Part shown: positions 1 through 15,010 of the stretch, piece after piece
How positions within the stretch are numbered: the stretch's first letter is position 1
How the letters are laid out: every line of letters begins with the position of its first letter
Assembly (NCBI RefSeq): GCF_042186555.1
Contig: NC_133326.1
Location: 586,538,119 to 586,602,118, forward strand
Direction of reading: 5' to 3'
DNA: 64,000 nucleotides
Origin: Aquarana catesbeiana
Taxonomy: Eukaryota; Chordata; Amphibia; Anura; Ranidae
The notes under the pieces: generated by a model
Told to the model about the DNA's origin: nothing
Databases searched by the model: none
Seen by the model: the letters and a program-made list of their open reading frames with translations, nothing else
Made by a program: the position numbers and the translations under genes

Positions 1-3000
1 CCGATACCTGTCTCCAGCTCATCATTGTACCCGATACCTGTCTCCAGCTCATCAGAGTACCTGTCACCAGCTCATCAAAGCACCCAAGTATCTGTCACCA
101 CCTCATCAGAGTCCCCGAGTACCTGTCACCAGCTCATCAGAGTACCCAATAACTGTCACCAGCCCATCAGATTACCTGAGTACCTGTCACCAGCTCATCG
201 GTGTACCCAAGTACCTGTCACCTGCTTAACAGAGTATCTGTCACCAACTCATCAGAATACCTGAGTATCTGTCACCTGCTCATCATAGTACCCGAATACT
301 TGTCACCAGCCCATCAGGGTACCCGAGTACCTGTCACCAGCTCATCAGAGTACCCAAGAACCTGTCACCTGCTCATCAGAGCACCCAATACCTGTCTCCA
401 GCTCTTCAGAGTACCCGAGTACCTGGCATCAGCTCATCGGAGTACCCAATTCCTGTCACCTGCTCATCAGAGTACGCAAATACCTGTCACCTGCTCATCA
501 GATTACCCGAGTACCTGTCACCAGCTCATCAGAGTACCCAAGTACCCATCACCTGCTTATGAAAGTATCTGTCTCCAGCTCATCAGAGTACCCAAGTACC
601 CGTCACCTGCTTATGAAAGTATCTGTCTCCAGCTCATCAGAGTACCCGAGGACCTGTCACCTGCTCATCAGAGTACACGAATACCTGTCACAAGCTCATC
701 AGAGTACCCAAGTACCTGTCACCTGCTCATCAGAGTATCTGTTACTTGCTCATCAGAGTACTGATACCTGTCTCCAGGTCAGTAGAGTTACTTATTCCTG
801 CCTCCTGCTCTTCAGAGTACCCGAGCACCTGTCATCAGCTCATCAGAGTACCCGATATCTGTCACCATCTCATCAAATTACCCAAATACCTGTCACCTAC
901 TTATCAGAGTACATGTCACCAACTCATCAGAGTACCCAAATACTTGTCACCAGCTCATCAGACTATCAGAGTTCCTGTCACCAGCTCATCAGAGCACCTG
1001 TCACAAACTCATCAGAGTACCCGAGTACCTGTCACCAACTAATCAATATCCCCGAGTACCTGTCACCAGCTCATCAGAGTAACCGAGTACCTGTCACCAG
1101 CTCATCAGAGTACTCAAGTACCTGTCACCTGCTCATCAGAGTACCTGAGTACCTTTCCCCAGCTCATCAGAGTACCCAAGTACCTGTCACCAGCTTATCA
1201 AAGTACCCGAGTACCTGTCACAAGCTCATCAGAGTACCCAATAACTGTCACCAGCCCATCAGATTACCTGAGTACCTGTCAACAGCTCATCAGTGTACCC
1301 AAGTACCTGTCACCTGCTTAACAGAGTATCTGTCACCATCTCATCAGAATACCTGAGTATCTGTCACCTGCTCATCATAGTACCCAAATACTTGTCACCA
1401 GCCCATCAGGGTACCCGAGTACCTGTCACCAGCTCATCAGAGTACCCAAGAACCTGTCACCTGCTCATCAGAGTACCCGATACCTGTCTCTAGCTCTTCA
1501 GAGTACCCGAGTACCTGGTATCAGCTCATCGGAGTACCCAATACCTGTCACCTGCTCATCAGAGTATGCAAATACCTGTCACCTGCTCATCAGATTACCC
1601 GAGTACCTGTCACCAGCTCATCAGAGTACCCAAGTACCCGTCACCTGCTTATGAGAATATCTGTCTCCAGCTCATCAGAGTACCCGAGTACCTGACACCT
1701 GCTCATCAGAGTACACGAATACCTGTCACCAGCTCATCAGAGTACCCAAGTACTCGTCACCTGCTTATGAGAGTATCTGTCTCCAGCTCATCAGAGTACC
1801 CGAGTACCTGTCACCTGCTCATCAGAGTACACGAATACCTGTCACCAGCTCATCAAAGTACCCAAGTACCTGTCACCTGCTCATCAGAGTATCTGTCACC
1901 TGCTCATCAGAGTACCGATACCTGTCTCCAGCTCAGTAGAGTTAGTGATTCCTGCCTCCTGCTCTTCAGTGTACCCGAGCACCTGTCATCAGCTCATCAG
2001 AGTACCGGATATCTGTCTCCAGGTCAGTAGAGTACCTGTCCCCAGCTCATCAGAGTACCCAAGTACCTGTCACCAGCTCATCAGAGTACCCAAGAACCTG
2101 TCACCAGCTCATCAGAGTACCCAAGAACCTGTCACCAGCTCATCAGGGTATCCGAGTACCTGTCACCTGCTCATCAGAGTACGCAAATACCTGTCACCTG
2201 CTCATCACAGTACCTGATACCTGTCTCCAGCTCATCAGAACACCTGTCACAAGCTCATGAGAGTACCCGAGTACCTGTCACCTGCTCATCAGAGTACCAA
2301 AGAACCTGTCACCTGCTCATCAGAGTATCTGTCATCAGCTCATCAGAGTATGCAAATACCTTTCACTAGCTCAGAATACCCGATACCTGTCTCCAGCTCA
2401 TCATTGTACCCGATACCTGTCTCCAGCTCATCAGAGTACCTGTCACCAGCTCATAAAAGCACCCAAGTATCTGTCACCACCTCATCAGAGTCCCCGAGTA
2501 CGTGTCACCAGCTCATCAGAGTACCCAAGTACCTTTCCCCAGCTCATCAGAGTACCCAAGTACCTGTTACCAGCTTATCAGAATACCTGAGTACCTGTCA
2601 CCAGCTCATCAGAGTACTCGAGAACCTGTCACCTGCTCATCAGGGTACCTGAGTACCTATCTCCAGTCCATCAAGTACCCAAGTACCTATCATCAGCTCA
2701 TCGTAGTACCCGAGTACGTGTCACCAGCTCATCAGAGTAACCCATACCTGTCTCCAGCTCATCAGAGTACCCGAGTACCTGTCATCAGCTCATCAGAGTA
2801 CCCAAGTACCTGTCACCTGCTCATCAGAGTACCAGTCACTTGCTCATTAGAGTACCCAAGTACCTGTCACCAGCCCATCAGAGTACCAGTGTACCTGTCA
2901 CCAGCTCTTAAGAGTCCCCGAGTACCTGTCACCAGCTCATCAGAGTAACCGAGTATCTGTCGGCAGCTCATCGGAGTACCCGAGTACCTGTCACCTGCTC

Positions 3001-4660
3001 ATCAGAGTACCCGAGTACCTTTTCCCAGCTCATCAGAGTAGCCGAGAACCTGTCAGCAGCTTATCAAAGTACCTGAGTGCCTGTCACCGGCTCATCAGGG
3101 TACCTGAGTACCTATCTCCAGCCTATCAGAGTACCCAAGTACCTATCATCAGCTCATCGTAGTACCCGAGTACCTGTCACCAACTCATCAAATTACCCAA
3201 GTATCTGTCACCTGCTCATCAGAGTACATGTCACCAACTCATCAGTGTACCCAAATACTTGTCACCAGCTCATCAGAGTACCAGAGTACCTGTCACCAGC
3301 TCATCAGAGCACCTGTCACAAACTCATCAGAGTATCTGAGTACCTGTCACCAGCTCATCAGAGTACCCGAGTACCTGTCACCAGCTCATCAGAGTACCCG
3401 AGTACCTGTCACCAGCTTATCAAAGTACCCGAGTACCTGTCACCAGCTCATCAGAGTAACCAAGTACCTGTCACCAGCTCATCAGATTACCTGAGTACCT
3501 GTCACCAGCTCATCAGAGTACCCCAGTACCTGTCACCTGCTCATCATAGTACCCGAATACTTGTCACCAGCCTATCTGGGTACCCGAGTACCTGTCACCA
3601 GCTCATCAGAATACCCAAGAACCTGTCACCTGCTCATCAGAGTACCCGATACCTGTCTCCAGCTCTTCAGAGTACCCGAGCACCTGGCATCAGCTCATCG
3701 GAGTAGCCGATACCTGTCACCTGCTCATCAGAGTGCGCAAATACCTGTCACCTGCTCATCAGATTACCCGAGTACCTGTCACCAGCTCATCAGAGTACCC
3801 AAGTACTCGTCACCTGCTTATGAGAGTATCTGTCTCCAGCTCATCAGAGTACCCGAGTACCTGTCACCTGCTCATCAGAGTACACGAATACCTGTCACCA
3901 GCTCATCAAAGTACCCTACCCAAGTACCTGTCACCTGCTCATCAGAGTATCTGTCACCTGCTCATCAGAGTACCGATACCTGTCTCCAGCTCATCAGAGT
4001 TACTGATTCCGGTCTCCAGCTCTTCAGAATACCCGAGCACCTGTCATCAGCTCATCAGAGTACCCGATATCTGTCTCCAGCTCAGTAGAGTACCTGTCCC
4101 CAGCTCATCAGAGTACCCAAGTACCTGTCACCAGCTCATCGGAGTACCCAAGAACCTGTCATCAGCTCATCAGGATATCCGAGTACCTGTCACCTGTTCA
4201 TCAGAGTACGCAAATACCTGTCACCTGCTCATCGGTGTACCCGATATCTGTCTCCAGCTCTTCAGAGCACCTGTCACAAGCTCATCAGAGTATCCAAGTA
4301 CCTGTCACCAGCTCATCAGAGTACCCGAGTACCTGTCACCAGCTCATCAGAGTACCGGAGTACCTGTCTCCAGCTCATCAAAGTACCTGTCCCCAGCTAA
4401 TCAGAGTACCCAAGCACCTGTCACCAGCTCTTTAGAGTACCAAAGAACCTGTCACCTGCTCATCAGAGTATCTGTCATCAGCTCATCAGAGTACGCAAAT
4501 ACCTTTCACTAGCTCAGAGTAGCCGATACCTGTCTCCAGCTCATCAGAGTACCTGTCACCAGCTCATCAAAGTACCCAAGTACCTGTCACCAGCCAATCA
4601 GAGAACCCGATATCTGTCACCAGCCCATCAGAGTACCTGAGTACCTGTCACCTGCTCATG

Positions 4661-5690
4661 AGAGTATCCGAGTACCTGTCTCCAGCTCATCAGAATATCT
4701 GAGTACCTATCACCTGCTCATCAGAGTTCCCGAGTACCTGTCACCTGCTCATCAGAGTACCCTATACCTGTCACCATATCATCAGAGTACCCAATACCTG
4801 TCTCCAGCTTATCAGAGTACCTGTCACCAGCTCATCAGAGTACCTGAGTACCTGTCACCAGCTCATCACAGTACCTGATACCTGTCACCAGCCCATCAGA
4901 GTACCCGAATACCTGTCACCAGCTCATCAGAGTACCCGAGTACTTGTCACCAGCTCCTCAGAGTACCTGTCGCCAGCTCATCAGAGTACCCAATACCTAT
5001 TACCAGCCTATCAGAGTACCCGAGTACCTGTCTCCAGCTCATCAGAGTACCCGATTACCTGTCCTCAGCTCATCAGAGTACCCAAGTACCTATCACCAGC
5101 TCATCAGAGTACCCAAGAACCTGTCACCTGCTCATAAGAGTATCTGTCACCAGCTCATCAGAGTACCTGAGTACCTGTCACCTGCTCATCAGAGTACCCG
5201 AGTACCTGTCTCCAGCTCATCAGAATATCTGAGTACCTATCACCTGCTCATCAGAGTTCCCGAGTACCTGTCACCTGCTCATCAGAGTACCCTATACCTG
5301 TCACCATATCATCAGAGTACCCAATACCTGTCTCCAGCTTATCAGAGTACCTGTCACCAGCTCATCAGAGTACCTGAGTACCTGTCACCAGCTCATCACA
5401 GTACCTGATACCTGTCACCAGCCCATCAGAGTACCTGAATACCTGTCACCAGCTCATCAGAGTACCCGAGTACTTGTCACCAGCTCCTCAGAGTACCTGT
5501 CGCCAGCTCATCAGAGTACCCAATACCTATTACCAGCCTATCAGAGTACCCGAGTACCTGTCTCCAGCTCATCAGAGTACCCGATTACCTGTCCTCAGCT
5601 CATCAGAGTACCCAAGTACCTATCACCAGCTCATCAGAGTACCCAAGAACCTGTCACCTGCTCATAAGAGTATCTGTCACCAGCTCATCA
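4661..5690. repeat. 530-bp higher-order duplication in the satellite
   Basis: A block of variant monomers near 4661-5160 recurs at 5191-5690 with an offset of exactly 530 bp. For example the rare variant CAGAATATCT lies at 4691 and 5221. Shared rare variants include an 'accatatcat' unit and a 'cagctcctcag' unit. The two copies differ at only a few bases, so the duplication is recent relative to divergence between monomers. Confidence 0.8.
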
Positions 5691-7619
5691 GGGTATCCGA
5701 GTACCTGTCACCTGCTCATCAGAGTACGCAAATACCTGTCACCTGCTCATCAGAGTACCCGATACCTGTCTCCACTTCATCAGAGCACCTGTCACAAGCT
5801 CATCAGAGTACCCAAGTACCTGTCACCAGCTCATCAGAGTACCCGAGTACCTGTCACCAGCTCATCAGAGTACCCGAGTACCTGTCACCAGCTCATCAGA
5901 ATACCAAAGAACCTGTCACATGCTCATCCGAGTATCTATCTCCAGCTCATCAGTGTACCCGAATACCTGTCTCAAGCTCATCAGAGTACCTGTCACCAGC
6001 TCATCAAATTACCAAATGTACCTGTCACCAGCCAATCAGAGTACCCGAGTACCTGTCACCAGCTCATCAGAGTACCCGAGTACCTGTCACCGGCTCATCA
6101 GAGTACCCGAGTACCTGTCTCCAGCTCATCAGAATTCCTGAGTACCTATCACCTGCTCATCAGAGTACCTGTCACCTGCTCATCAGAGTACCCTATACGT
6201 GTCACCATTAAATCAGAGTACCCGATACCTGTCTCCAGCTTATCTGAGTACCTGTCACCAGCTCATCAGAGTATCTGAGTACCTGTCACCAGCTCATCAG
6301 AGTACCTGATACCTGTCACCAGCCCATTAGAGTACCCAAATACCTGTCACCAGCTCTTCAGAGTACCTCTCACCAGCTCATCAGAGTACCCAAGTACCAG
6401 TCACTAGCTCATCAGAGTACCTTAGTACCTGTCGCCAGCTCATTAGAGTACCCAATACCTGTCACCAGCTCATCAGAGTACCGGAGTACCTGTCTCCAGC
6501 TCATCAGAGTACCTGTCACCAGCTCATCAGAGTACCTGAGTACCTGTCACCAGCTCGTCAGAGTACCCGAGTACCTGTCTCCAGCTCATCAGAGTACCCG
6601 AGTACCTGTCCCCAGCTCATCAGAGTACCCAAGTACCTGCCACCAGCTCATCAGAGTACCCAAGAACCTGTCTTCTGCTCATCAGAGTATTTGTCACCAG
6701 CTTATCAGGGTATCCGAGTACCTGTCACCTGCTCATCAGAGTACGCGAACACCTGTCACTTGCCCACCAGAGTACCCGATACTTGTCTCCAGCTCATCAG
6801 AGCACCTGTCACAAGCTCATCAGAGTATCTGAGTACCTGTCATCAGCTCATCAGAGTACCAGAGTATCTGTCACCAGCTCATCAGAGTACCTGAGTACCA
6901 CCTGTCACCAGCTCGTCAGAGTAACCGAGTATCTGTCACCTGCTCATCATAGTACCCGAATACCGGTCACCAGCCCATCAGGGTACCCAAGTACCTGTCA
7001 CCAGCTCATCAGAGTACCCAAGTACCTGTCACCTGCTCATTTGCGTATCTGTCACCAGCTCATCTGAGTACCTGAGTACCTGTCGCCTGCTTATCAGAGT
7101 ACCCGATACCTGTCTTCAGCTCTTCAGAGTACCCGAGTACCTGTCATCAGCTCATCAGAGTACCCAATACCTGTCTCCAGCTCATGAGAGTACCCAAGTA
7201 CCTGTCACCAGCTCATCAGAGTACCCAAGTACCTGTCACCTGCTCATCAGATTACCCGAGTACCTGTCACCAGCTCATCAGAGTACCCGAGTACCTGTCA
7301 CCTGCTCATCAGATTACCCGAGTACCTGTCACCAGCTCATCAGAGTACCCAAGAACCTGTCACCTGCTCATCAGAGTATCTGTCACCAGCTCATCAGGGT
7401 ATCCGAGTCCCCGTCACCTGCTCATCAGAGTACACGAATACCTGTCACCTGCTCATCAGAGTACACGATACCTGTCTCCAGCTCATCAGAGCACCTCTCA
7501 CAAGCTCATCAGAGTACCTGAGTACCTGTCACCAGCTCATCAGAGTACTCGAGTACCTGTCACCAGCTCATCAGAGTAACGGAGTACCTGTCTCCAGCTA
7601 ATCAGAGTACCTGTCACCA

Positions 7620-10600
7620 GCTCATCAGAGTAACCGAGTACCTGTCACCAGCTCATCAGAGTACCTGATATCTGTCACCAGCTCATCAGTGTAACCGAGT
7701 ACCTGTCACCAGCTCATCAGAGTACCCAAGTACCTGTCACCTGCTTATCAGAGTATCTGTCACCAGCTCATCAGAGTACCTGAGTACCTGTCATCTGCTC
7801 ATCAGAGTACCCAAATACCTGTCACCAGCCCATCAGGGTACCCGAGTACCTGTCACCAGCTCATCAAAGTACCCAAGTATCTGTCACCTGCTCATCAGAG
7901 TATCTGTCACCAGCTCATCAGAGTACCCGAGTACCTGTCAACTGATCATCAGAGTCCCCGATACCTGTCTCCAGCTCATCAGAGTACCCGATACCTGTCT
8001 TAAGCTCTTCAGAGTACCTGAGTACCTGTCATCAGCTCATAGGAGTACCCAATACCTGTTTCCAGCTCATCAGAGTGCCTGTCCCCAGCTCATCAGAGTA
8101 CCCAAGTACCTGTCACCTGCTCATCAGAGTACCGATACCTGTCTCCAGCTCATTAGAGCAACCGATTCCTGTCTTTAGCTATTCAGAGTACCCGAGTACC
8201 TGTCATCAGCTAATCAGAGTACCCGATACCTGTCTCCAGCTCATCAGAGTACCCGAGTACCTTTCACCAGCTCATCAGAGTACCCAAGAACCTGTTACCT
8301 GCTCATCAGAGTATCTGTCACCAGCTCATCAGGGTATCCGAGTACCTGTCACCTGCTCATCAGAGTACACGAATACCTGTCTCCAGCTCATCAGAGCACC
8401 TCTCACAAGCTCATCAGAGTACCTGAGTACCTGTCACCAGCTCATCAGAGTACTCGAGTACCTGTCACCAGCTCATCAGAGTACCAGAGTACCTGTCAAC
8501 TGCTTATCAGAGTATCTGTCACCAGCACATCAGAGTACCTGAGTACCTGTCATCTGCTCATCAGAATACCCAAATACCTGTCACCAGCTCATCAGGGTAT
8601 CCGAGTACCTGTCACCTGCTCATCAGAGTACCAGATACCTGTCTCCAGCTCATCAGAGCACCTCTCACAAGCTCATCAGAGTACCTGAGTACCTGTCACC
8701 AGCTCATCAGAGTACTCGAGTACCTGTCACCAGCTCATCAGAGTACCGGAGTACCTGTCTCCAGCTAATCAGAGTACCTGTCACCAGCTCATCAGAGTAC
8801 CTGATACCTGTTACCAGCTCATCAGAGTAACCGAGTACCTGTCACCAGCTCATCAGAGTACCTGATATCTGTCACCAGCTCATCAGTGTAACCGAGTACC
8901 TGTCACCAGCTCATCAAAGTACCCAAGTACCTGTCAACTGCTTATCAGAGTATCTGTCACCATCACATCAGAGTACCTGAGTACCTGTCATCTGCTCATC
9001 AGAATACCCAAATACCTGTCACCAGCCCATCAGGGTACCCGAGTACCTGTCACCAGCTCATCAAAGTACCCATCTATCTGTCACCTGCTCATCAGAGTAT
9101 CTGTCACCAGCTCATCAGAGTACCCGAGTACCTGTCAAATGATCATCAGAGTCCCCGATACCTGTCTCCAGCTCATCAGAGTACCTGATACCTGTCTTCA
9201 GCTCTTCAGAGTACCTGTCATCAGCTCATAGAAGTACCCAATACCTGTCTCCAGCTCATCAGAGTACCTGTCCCCAGCTCATCAGAGTACCCAAGTACCT
9301 GTCACCAGCTCATCAGAGTACCCGAGTACCTGTCACCAGCTCATCAGAGTACCCGAGTACCTGTCACCAGCTCATCAGAATACCAAAGAACCTGTCACAT
9401 GCTCATCCGAGTATCTATCTCCAGCTCATCAGTGTACCCGAATACCTGTCTTCAGCTCTTCAGAGTACCTGTCATCAGCTCATAGAAGTACCCAATACCT
9501 GTCTCCAGCTCATCAGAGTACCTGTCCCCAGCTCATCAGAGTACCCAAGTACCTGTCACCAGCTCATCATAGTACCCAAGAACCTGTCACCTGCTCATCA
9601 GAGTATCTGTCATCAGCTCATCAGAGTAACCGAGTACCTGTCACCAGCTCATCAGAGTACCTGATATCTGTCACCAGCTCATCAGTGTAACCGAGTACCT
9701 GTCACCAGCTCATCAGAGTACCCAAGTACCTGTCACCTGCTTATCAGAGTATCTGTCACCAGCTCATCAGAGTACCTGAGTACCTGTCATCTGCTCATCA
9801 GAGTACCCAAATACCTGTCACCAGCCCATCAGGGTACCCGAGTACCTGTCACCAGCTCATCAAAGTACCCAAGTATCTGTCACCTGCTCATCAGAGTATC
9901 TGTCACCAGCTCATCAGAGTACCCGAGTACCTGTCAACTGATCATCAGAGTCCCCGATACCTGTCTCCAGCTCATCAGAGTACCCGATACCTGTCTTAAG
10001 CTCTTCAGAGTACCTGAGTACCTGTCATCAGCTCATAGGAGTACCCAATACCTGTTTCCAGCTCATCAGAGTACCTGTCCCCAGCTCATCAGAGTACCCA
10101 AGTACCTGTCACCTGCTCATCAGAGTACCGATACCTGTCTCCAGCTCATTAGAGCAACCGATTCCTGTCTTTAGCTATTCAGAGTACCCGAGTACCTGTC
10201 ATCAGCTAATCAGAGTACCCGATACCTGTCTCCAGCTCATCAGAGTACCCGAGTACCTTTCACCAGCTCATCAGAGTACCCAAGAACCTATCACCTGCTC
10301 ATCAGAGTATCTGTCACCAGCTCATCAGGGTATCCGAGTACCTGTCACCTGCTCATCAGAGTACACGAATACCTGTCACCTGCTCATCAGAGTACCAGAT
10401 ACCTGTCTCCAGCTCATCAGAGCACCTCTCACAAGCTCATCAGAGTACCTGAGTACCTGTCACCAGCTCATCAGAGTACTCGAGTACCTGTCACCAGCTC
10501 ATCAGAGTACCGGAGTACCTGTCTCCAGCTAATCAGAGTACCTGTCACCAGCTCATCAGAGTACCTGATACCTGTTACCAGCTCATCAGAGTAACCGAGT

Positions 10601-10990
10601 ACCTGTCACCAGCTCATCAGAGTACCTGATATCTGTCACCAGCTCATCAGTGTAACCGAGTACCTGTCACCAGCTCATCAAAGTACCCAAGTACCTGTCA
10701 ACTGCTTATCAGAGTATCTGTCACCAGCACATCAGAGTACCTGAGTACCTGTCATCTGCTCATCAGAATACCCAAATACCTGTCACCAGCCCATCAGGGT
10801 ACCCGAGTACCTGTCACCAGCTCATCAAAGTACCCATCTATCTGTCACCTGCTCATCAGAGTATCTGTCACCAGCTCATCAGAGTACCCGAGTACCTGTC
10901 AAATGATCATCAGAGTCCCCGATACCTGTCTCCAGCTCATCAGAGTACCTGATACCTGTCTTCAGCTCTTCAGAGTACCTGAGTACCTGT
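7620..10990. repeat. ~2.0-kb higher-order duplication in the satellite
   Basis: The block 7620-8370 matches 9616-10366 with a constant offset of 1996 bp. Diagnostic variants are 'gtgtaacc' at 7689 and 9685 and 'aactgatcatc' near 7940 and 9936. Past that point the register changes: 8630-9230 matches 10394-10990 at an offset of 1764 bp. This implies overlapping unequal exchanges rather than one simple duplication. Confidence 0.75.
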
Positions 10991-11759
10991 CATCAGCTCA
11001 TAGGAGTACCCAATACCTGTCTCCAGCTCATCAGAGTACCTGTCCCCAGCTCATCAGAGTACCCAAGTACCTGTCACCAGCTCATCATAGTACCCAAGAA
11101 CCTGTCACCTGCTCATCAGAGTATCTGTCATCAGCTCATCAGAGTACCCGAGTACCTGTCACCTGCTCATCGGAGTACCCATATACCTGTCACAAGCCAA
11201 TCTGGGTACCCAAGTGCCTGTAACCAGCTCATCAGAGTACCCAAGTACCTGTCACCTGCTCATCAAAGTATCTATCACCAGCTCATCAGAGTACCCTAAT
11301 ACCTTTCACTTGCTCATCAGAGTACCCATTACCTGTATACAGCTCATCAGAGTACCCGATACCTGTCTCCAGCTCTTCAGAGTACCCGAGTACCTGTCAT
11401 CAGCTCATCAGAGTACCCGATACCTGTCTCCAGCTCATCAGAGTACCTGTCCCCAGCTAATCAGAGTACCCAAGCACCTGTCATCAGCTCATCAGAATAC
11501 CCATGAACCTGTCACCTGCTCATCAGAGTATCTGTCATCAGCACATCAGAGTATGCAAATACCTTTCACTAGCTCATCAGAGTGCCCGATACCTGTCTCC
11601 AGCTCATCAGAGTACCCGATACCTGTCTCCAGCTCTTCAGAGTACCAGAGTACTTGTCATCAGCTCATCAAAGTATCCGATACCTGTCTCCAGCTCATCA
11701 GAGGACCTGTCACCAGCTCATCAAAGTACCCAAGTACCTGTCACCAGCCAGAGTACCCG

Positions 11760-14700
11760 AAATCTGTCACCAGCCCATCAGAGTACCCGAGTACCTGTCA
11801 TTAGCTCATCAGAGTACCTGTCCCCTGCTCATCAGAGTACCCGAGTACCTGTCACCAGCTCATCAGAGTACCCAAGTACCTGTCACCTGCTCATCAGAGT
11901 ATCTATCACCAGCTCATTAGAGTACCCTAATTCCTTTCACTTGCTCATCAGAGTACCCAATACCTGTATCCAGCTCATCAGAGTACCCGATACCTGTCTC
12001 CAGCTCTTCAGAGTACCCGAGTACCTATCATCAGCTCATCAGAGTACCGAATACCTGTCTCCAGCTCATCAGAGTACCTGTCCCCAGCTAATCAGAGCAC
12101 CCAAGCACCTGTCACCAGCTCATCAGAATACCCATGAACCTGTCACCTGCTCATCAGAGTATCTGTCATCAGCTCATCAGAGTACGCAAATACCTTTCAC
12201 TAGCTCATCAAAGTACCCGATACTTGTCTCCAGCTCATCAGATTACCCAATACCTGTCTCCAGCTCTTCAGAGTACCAGAGTGCTTGTCATCAGCTCATC
12301 AGAGTACCCGATGCCTGTCTCCAGCTCATCAGAGTACCTGTCACCAGCTCATCAAAGTACCCAAGTACCTGTCACCAACCAATCAGAGTACCCGATATCT
12401 GTCACCAGCCCATCAGAGTACCCGAGTACCTGACACCAGCTCATCAGAGTACCCGAGTACCAGTCACCCGCTCATCAGAGTACCCGAGTACCTGTCTCCA
12501 GCTCATCAGAATACCTAAGTACCTGTCACCTGCTCATCAGAGTACCCTATACCTGTCACCATCTAATCAGAGTACCCGATATCTGTCTCCAGCTCATCAG
12601 AGTACTTGTCACCAGCTCATCAGAGCACCTGAGTACCTGTCACCAGCTCATCAGAGTACCTGATACCTGTCACCAGCCCATCAGAGTACCCGAATACCTG
12701 TCACCAGCTCATCAGAATATCCGAGTACTTGTCACCAGCTCCTCAGAGTACCTCTCACCAGCTCATCAAAGTACCCAAGTACCAGTCACTAGCTCATCAG
12801 AGTACCTGAGTAAATGTCACCAGCTCATCAGAGTACCCAATACCTGTCACCAGCCCATCAGAGTAACAATTATCTGTCTCCAGCTCATCAGAGTACCCAG
12901 GTACCTGTCACTAGCTCATCAGAGTCCCCGATACCTGTCTCCAGCTCATAAGAGTACCCGATACCTGTCTTCAGCTCTTCAGAGTACCCGAGTACTTGTC
13001 ATCAGCTCATAGGAGTACCCAATACCTGTCTCCAGCTCATCAGAGTACCTGTCCCCAGCTCTTCCGAGTACCCAAGTACTTGTCACCAGCTCATAAGAGT
13101 ACCCAAGAACCTGTCACCTGCTCATCAGAGTATCTGTCATCAGCTCATCAGAGTACCCAAGTACCTGTCACCTGCTCATCAGAGTACGCAAATACCTGTC
13201 ACCTGCTCATCAGATGTCCCGAGTACCTGTCACCAGCTCATCAGAGTACCCAAGTACCTGTCACCTGCTCATCGGAGTACCCATATACCTGTCACAAGCC
13301 AATCTGGGTACCCAAGTGCCTGTCACCAGCTCATCAGTGTACCAAAGTACCTGTCACCTGCTCATCAGAGTATCTATCACCAGCTCATCAGAGTACCCTA
13401 ATACCTTTCACTTGCTCATCAGAGTACCCATTACCTGTATCCAGCTCATCAGAGTACCCGATACCTGTCTCCAGCTCTTCAGAGTACCCGAGTACCTGTC
13501 ATTCAGCTCATCAGAGTACCCGATACCTGTCTCCAGCTCATCAGAGTACCTGTCCCCAGCTAATCAGAGTACCCAAGCACCTGTCATCAGCTCATCAGAA
13601 TACCCATGAACCTGTCACCTGCTCATCAGAGTATCTGTCATCAGCTCATCAGAGTATGCAAATACCTTTCACTAGCTCATCAGAGTGCCAGATACCTAAG
13701 TCCAGCTCATCAAAGTACCCGATACCTGTCTCCAGCTCATCAGAGGACCTGTCACCAGCTCATCAAGGTACCCAAGTACCTGTCACCAGCCAGAGTACCC
13801 GAAATCTGTCACCAGCCCATCAGAGTACCAGAGTACCTGTCACCAGCTCATCAGAGTTCCAGAGTACCTGTTCCCTGCTCATCAGAGTACCCGAGTACCT
13901 GTCACCAGCTCATCAGAGTACCCAAGTACCTGTCACCTGCTCATCAGAGTATCTATCACCAGCTCATCAGAGTACCCTAATACCTTTCACTTGCTCATCA
14001 GAGTACCCAATACCTGTATCCAGCTCATCAGAGTACCCGATACCTGTCTCCAGCTCTTCAGAGTACCCGAGTACCTGTCATCAGCTCATCAGAATACCGA
14101 ATACCTGTCTCCAGCTCATCAGAGTACCTGTCCCCAGCTAATCAGAGCACCCAAGCACCTGTCACCAGCTCATCAGAATACCCATGAACCTGTCACCTGC
14201 TCATCAGAGTATCTGTCATCAGCTCATCAGAGTACGCAAATACCTTTCACTAGCTCATCAAAGTACCCGATACCTGTCTCCAGCTCATCAGATTACCCAA
14301 TACCTGTCTCCAGCTCTTCAGAGTACCAGAGTACTTGTCATCAGCTCATCAGAGTACCCGATGCCTGTCTCCAGCTCATCAGAGTACCTGTCACCAGCTC
14401 ATCAAAGTACCCAAGTACCTGTCACCAGCCAATCAGAGTACCCGATATCTGTCACCAGCCCATCAGAGTACCCGAGTACCTGACACCAGCTCATCAGAGT
14501 ACCCGAGTAGCAGTCACCCGCTCATCAGAGTACCCGAGTACCTGTCTCCAGCCCATCAGAATACCTAAGTACCTGTCACCTGCTCATCAGAGTACCCTAT
14601 ACCTGTCACCATCTAATCAGAGTAACCGATACCTGTCTCCAGCTCATCAGAGTACCTGTCACCAGCTCATCAGAGCACCTGAGTACCTGTCACCAGCTCA

Positions 14701-15010
14701 TCAGAGTACCTGATACCTGTCACCAGCCCATCAGAGTACTCGAATACCTGTCACCAGCTCATCAGAGTATCCGAGTACTTGTCACCAGCTCCTCAGAGTA
14801 CCTCTCACCAGCTCATCAAAGTACCCAAGTACCAGTCACTAGCTCATCAGAGTACCTGAGTAAATGTCACCAGCTCATCAGAGTACCCAATACCTGTCAC
14901 CAGCCCATCAGAGTAATAATTATCTGTCTCCAGCTCATCAGAGTACCCAGGTACCTGTCACTAGCTCATCAGAGTACCCAATACCTGTCTCCAGCTCATC
15001 AGAGCACCTA
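11760..15010. repeat. 2050-bp higher-order duplication in the satellite
   Basis: The segment from about 11760 to 12960 recurs at about 13810 to 15010 with an offset of 2050 bp. Rare variants such as 'taaatgtcac' occur at 12811 and 14861, and 'tccctgctc' at 11822 and 13872. The copies are nearly identical, including their single-base oddities. Confidence 0.8.
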
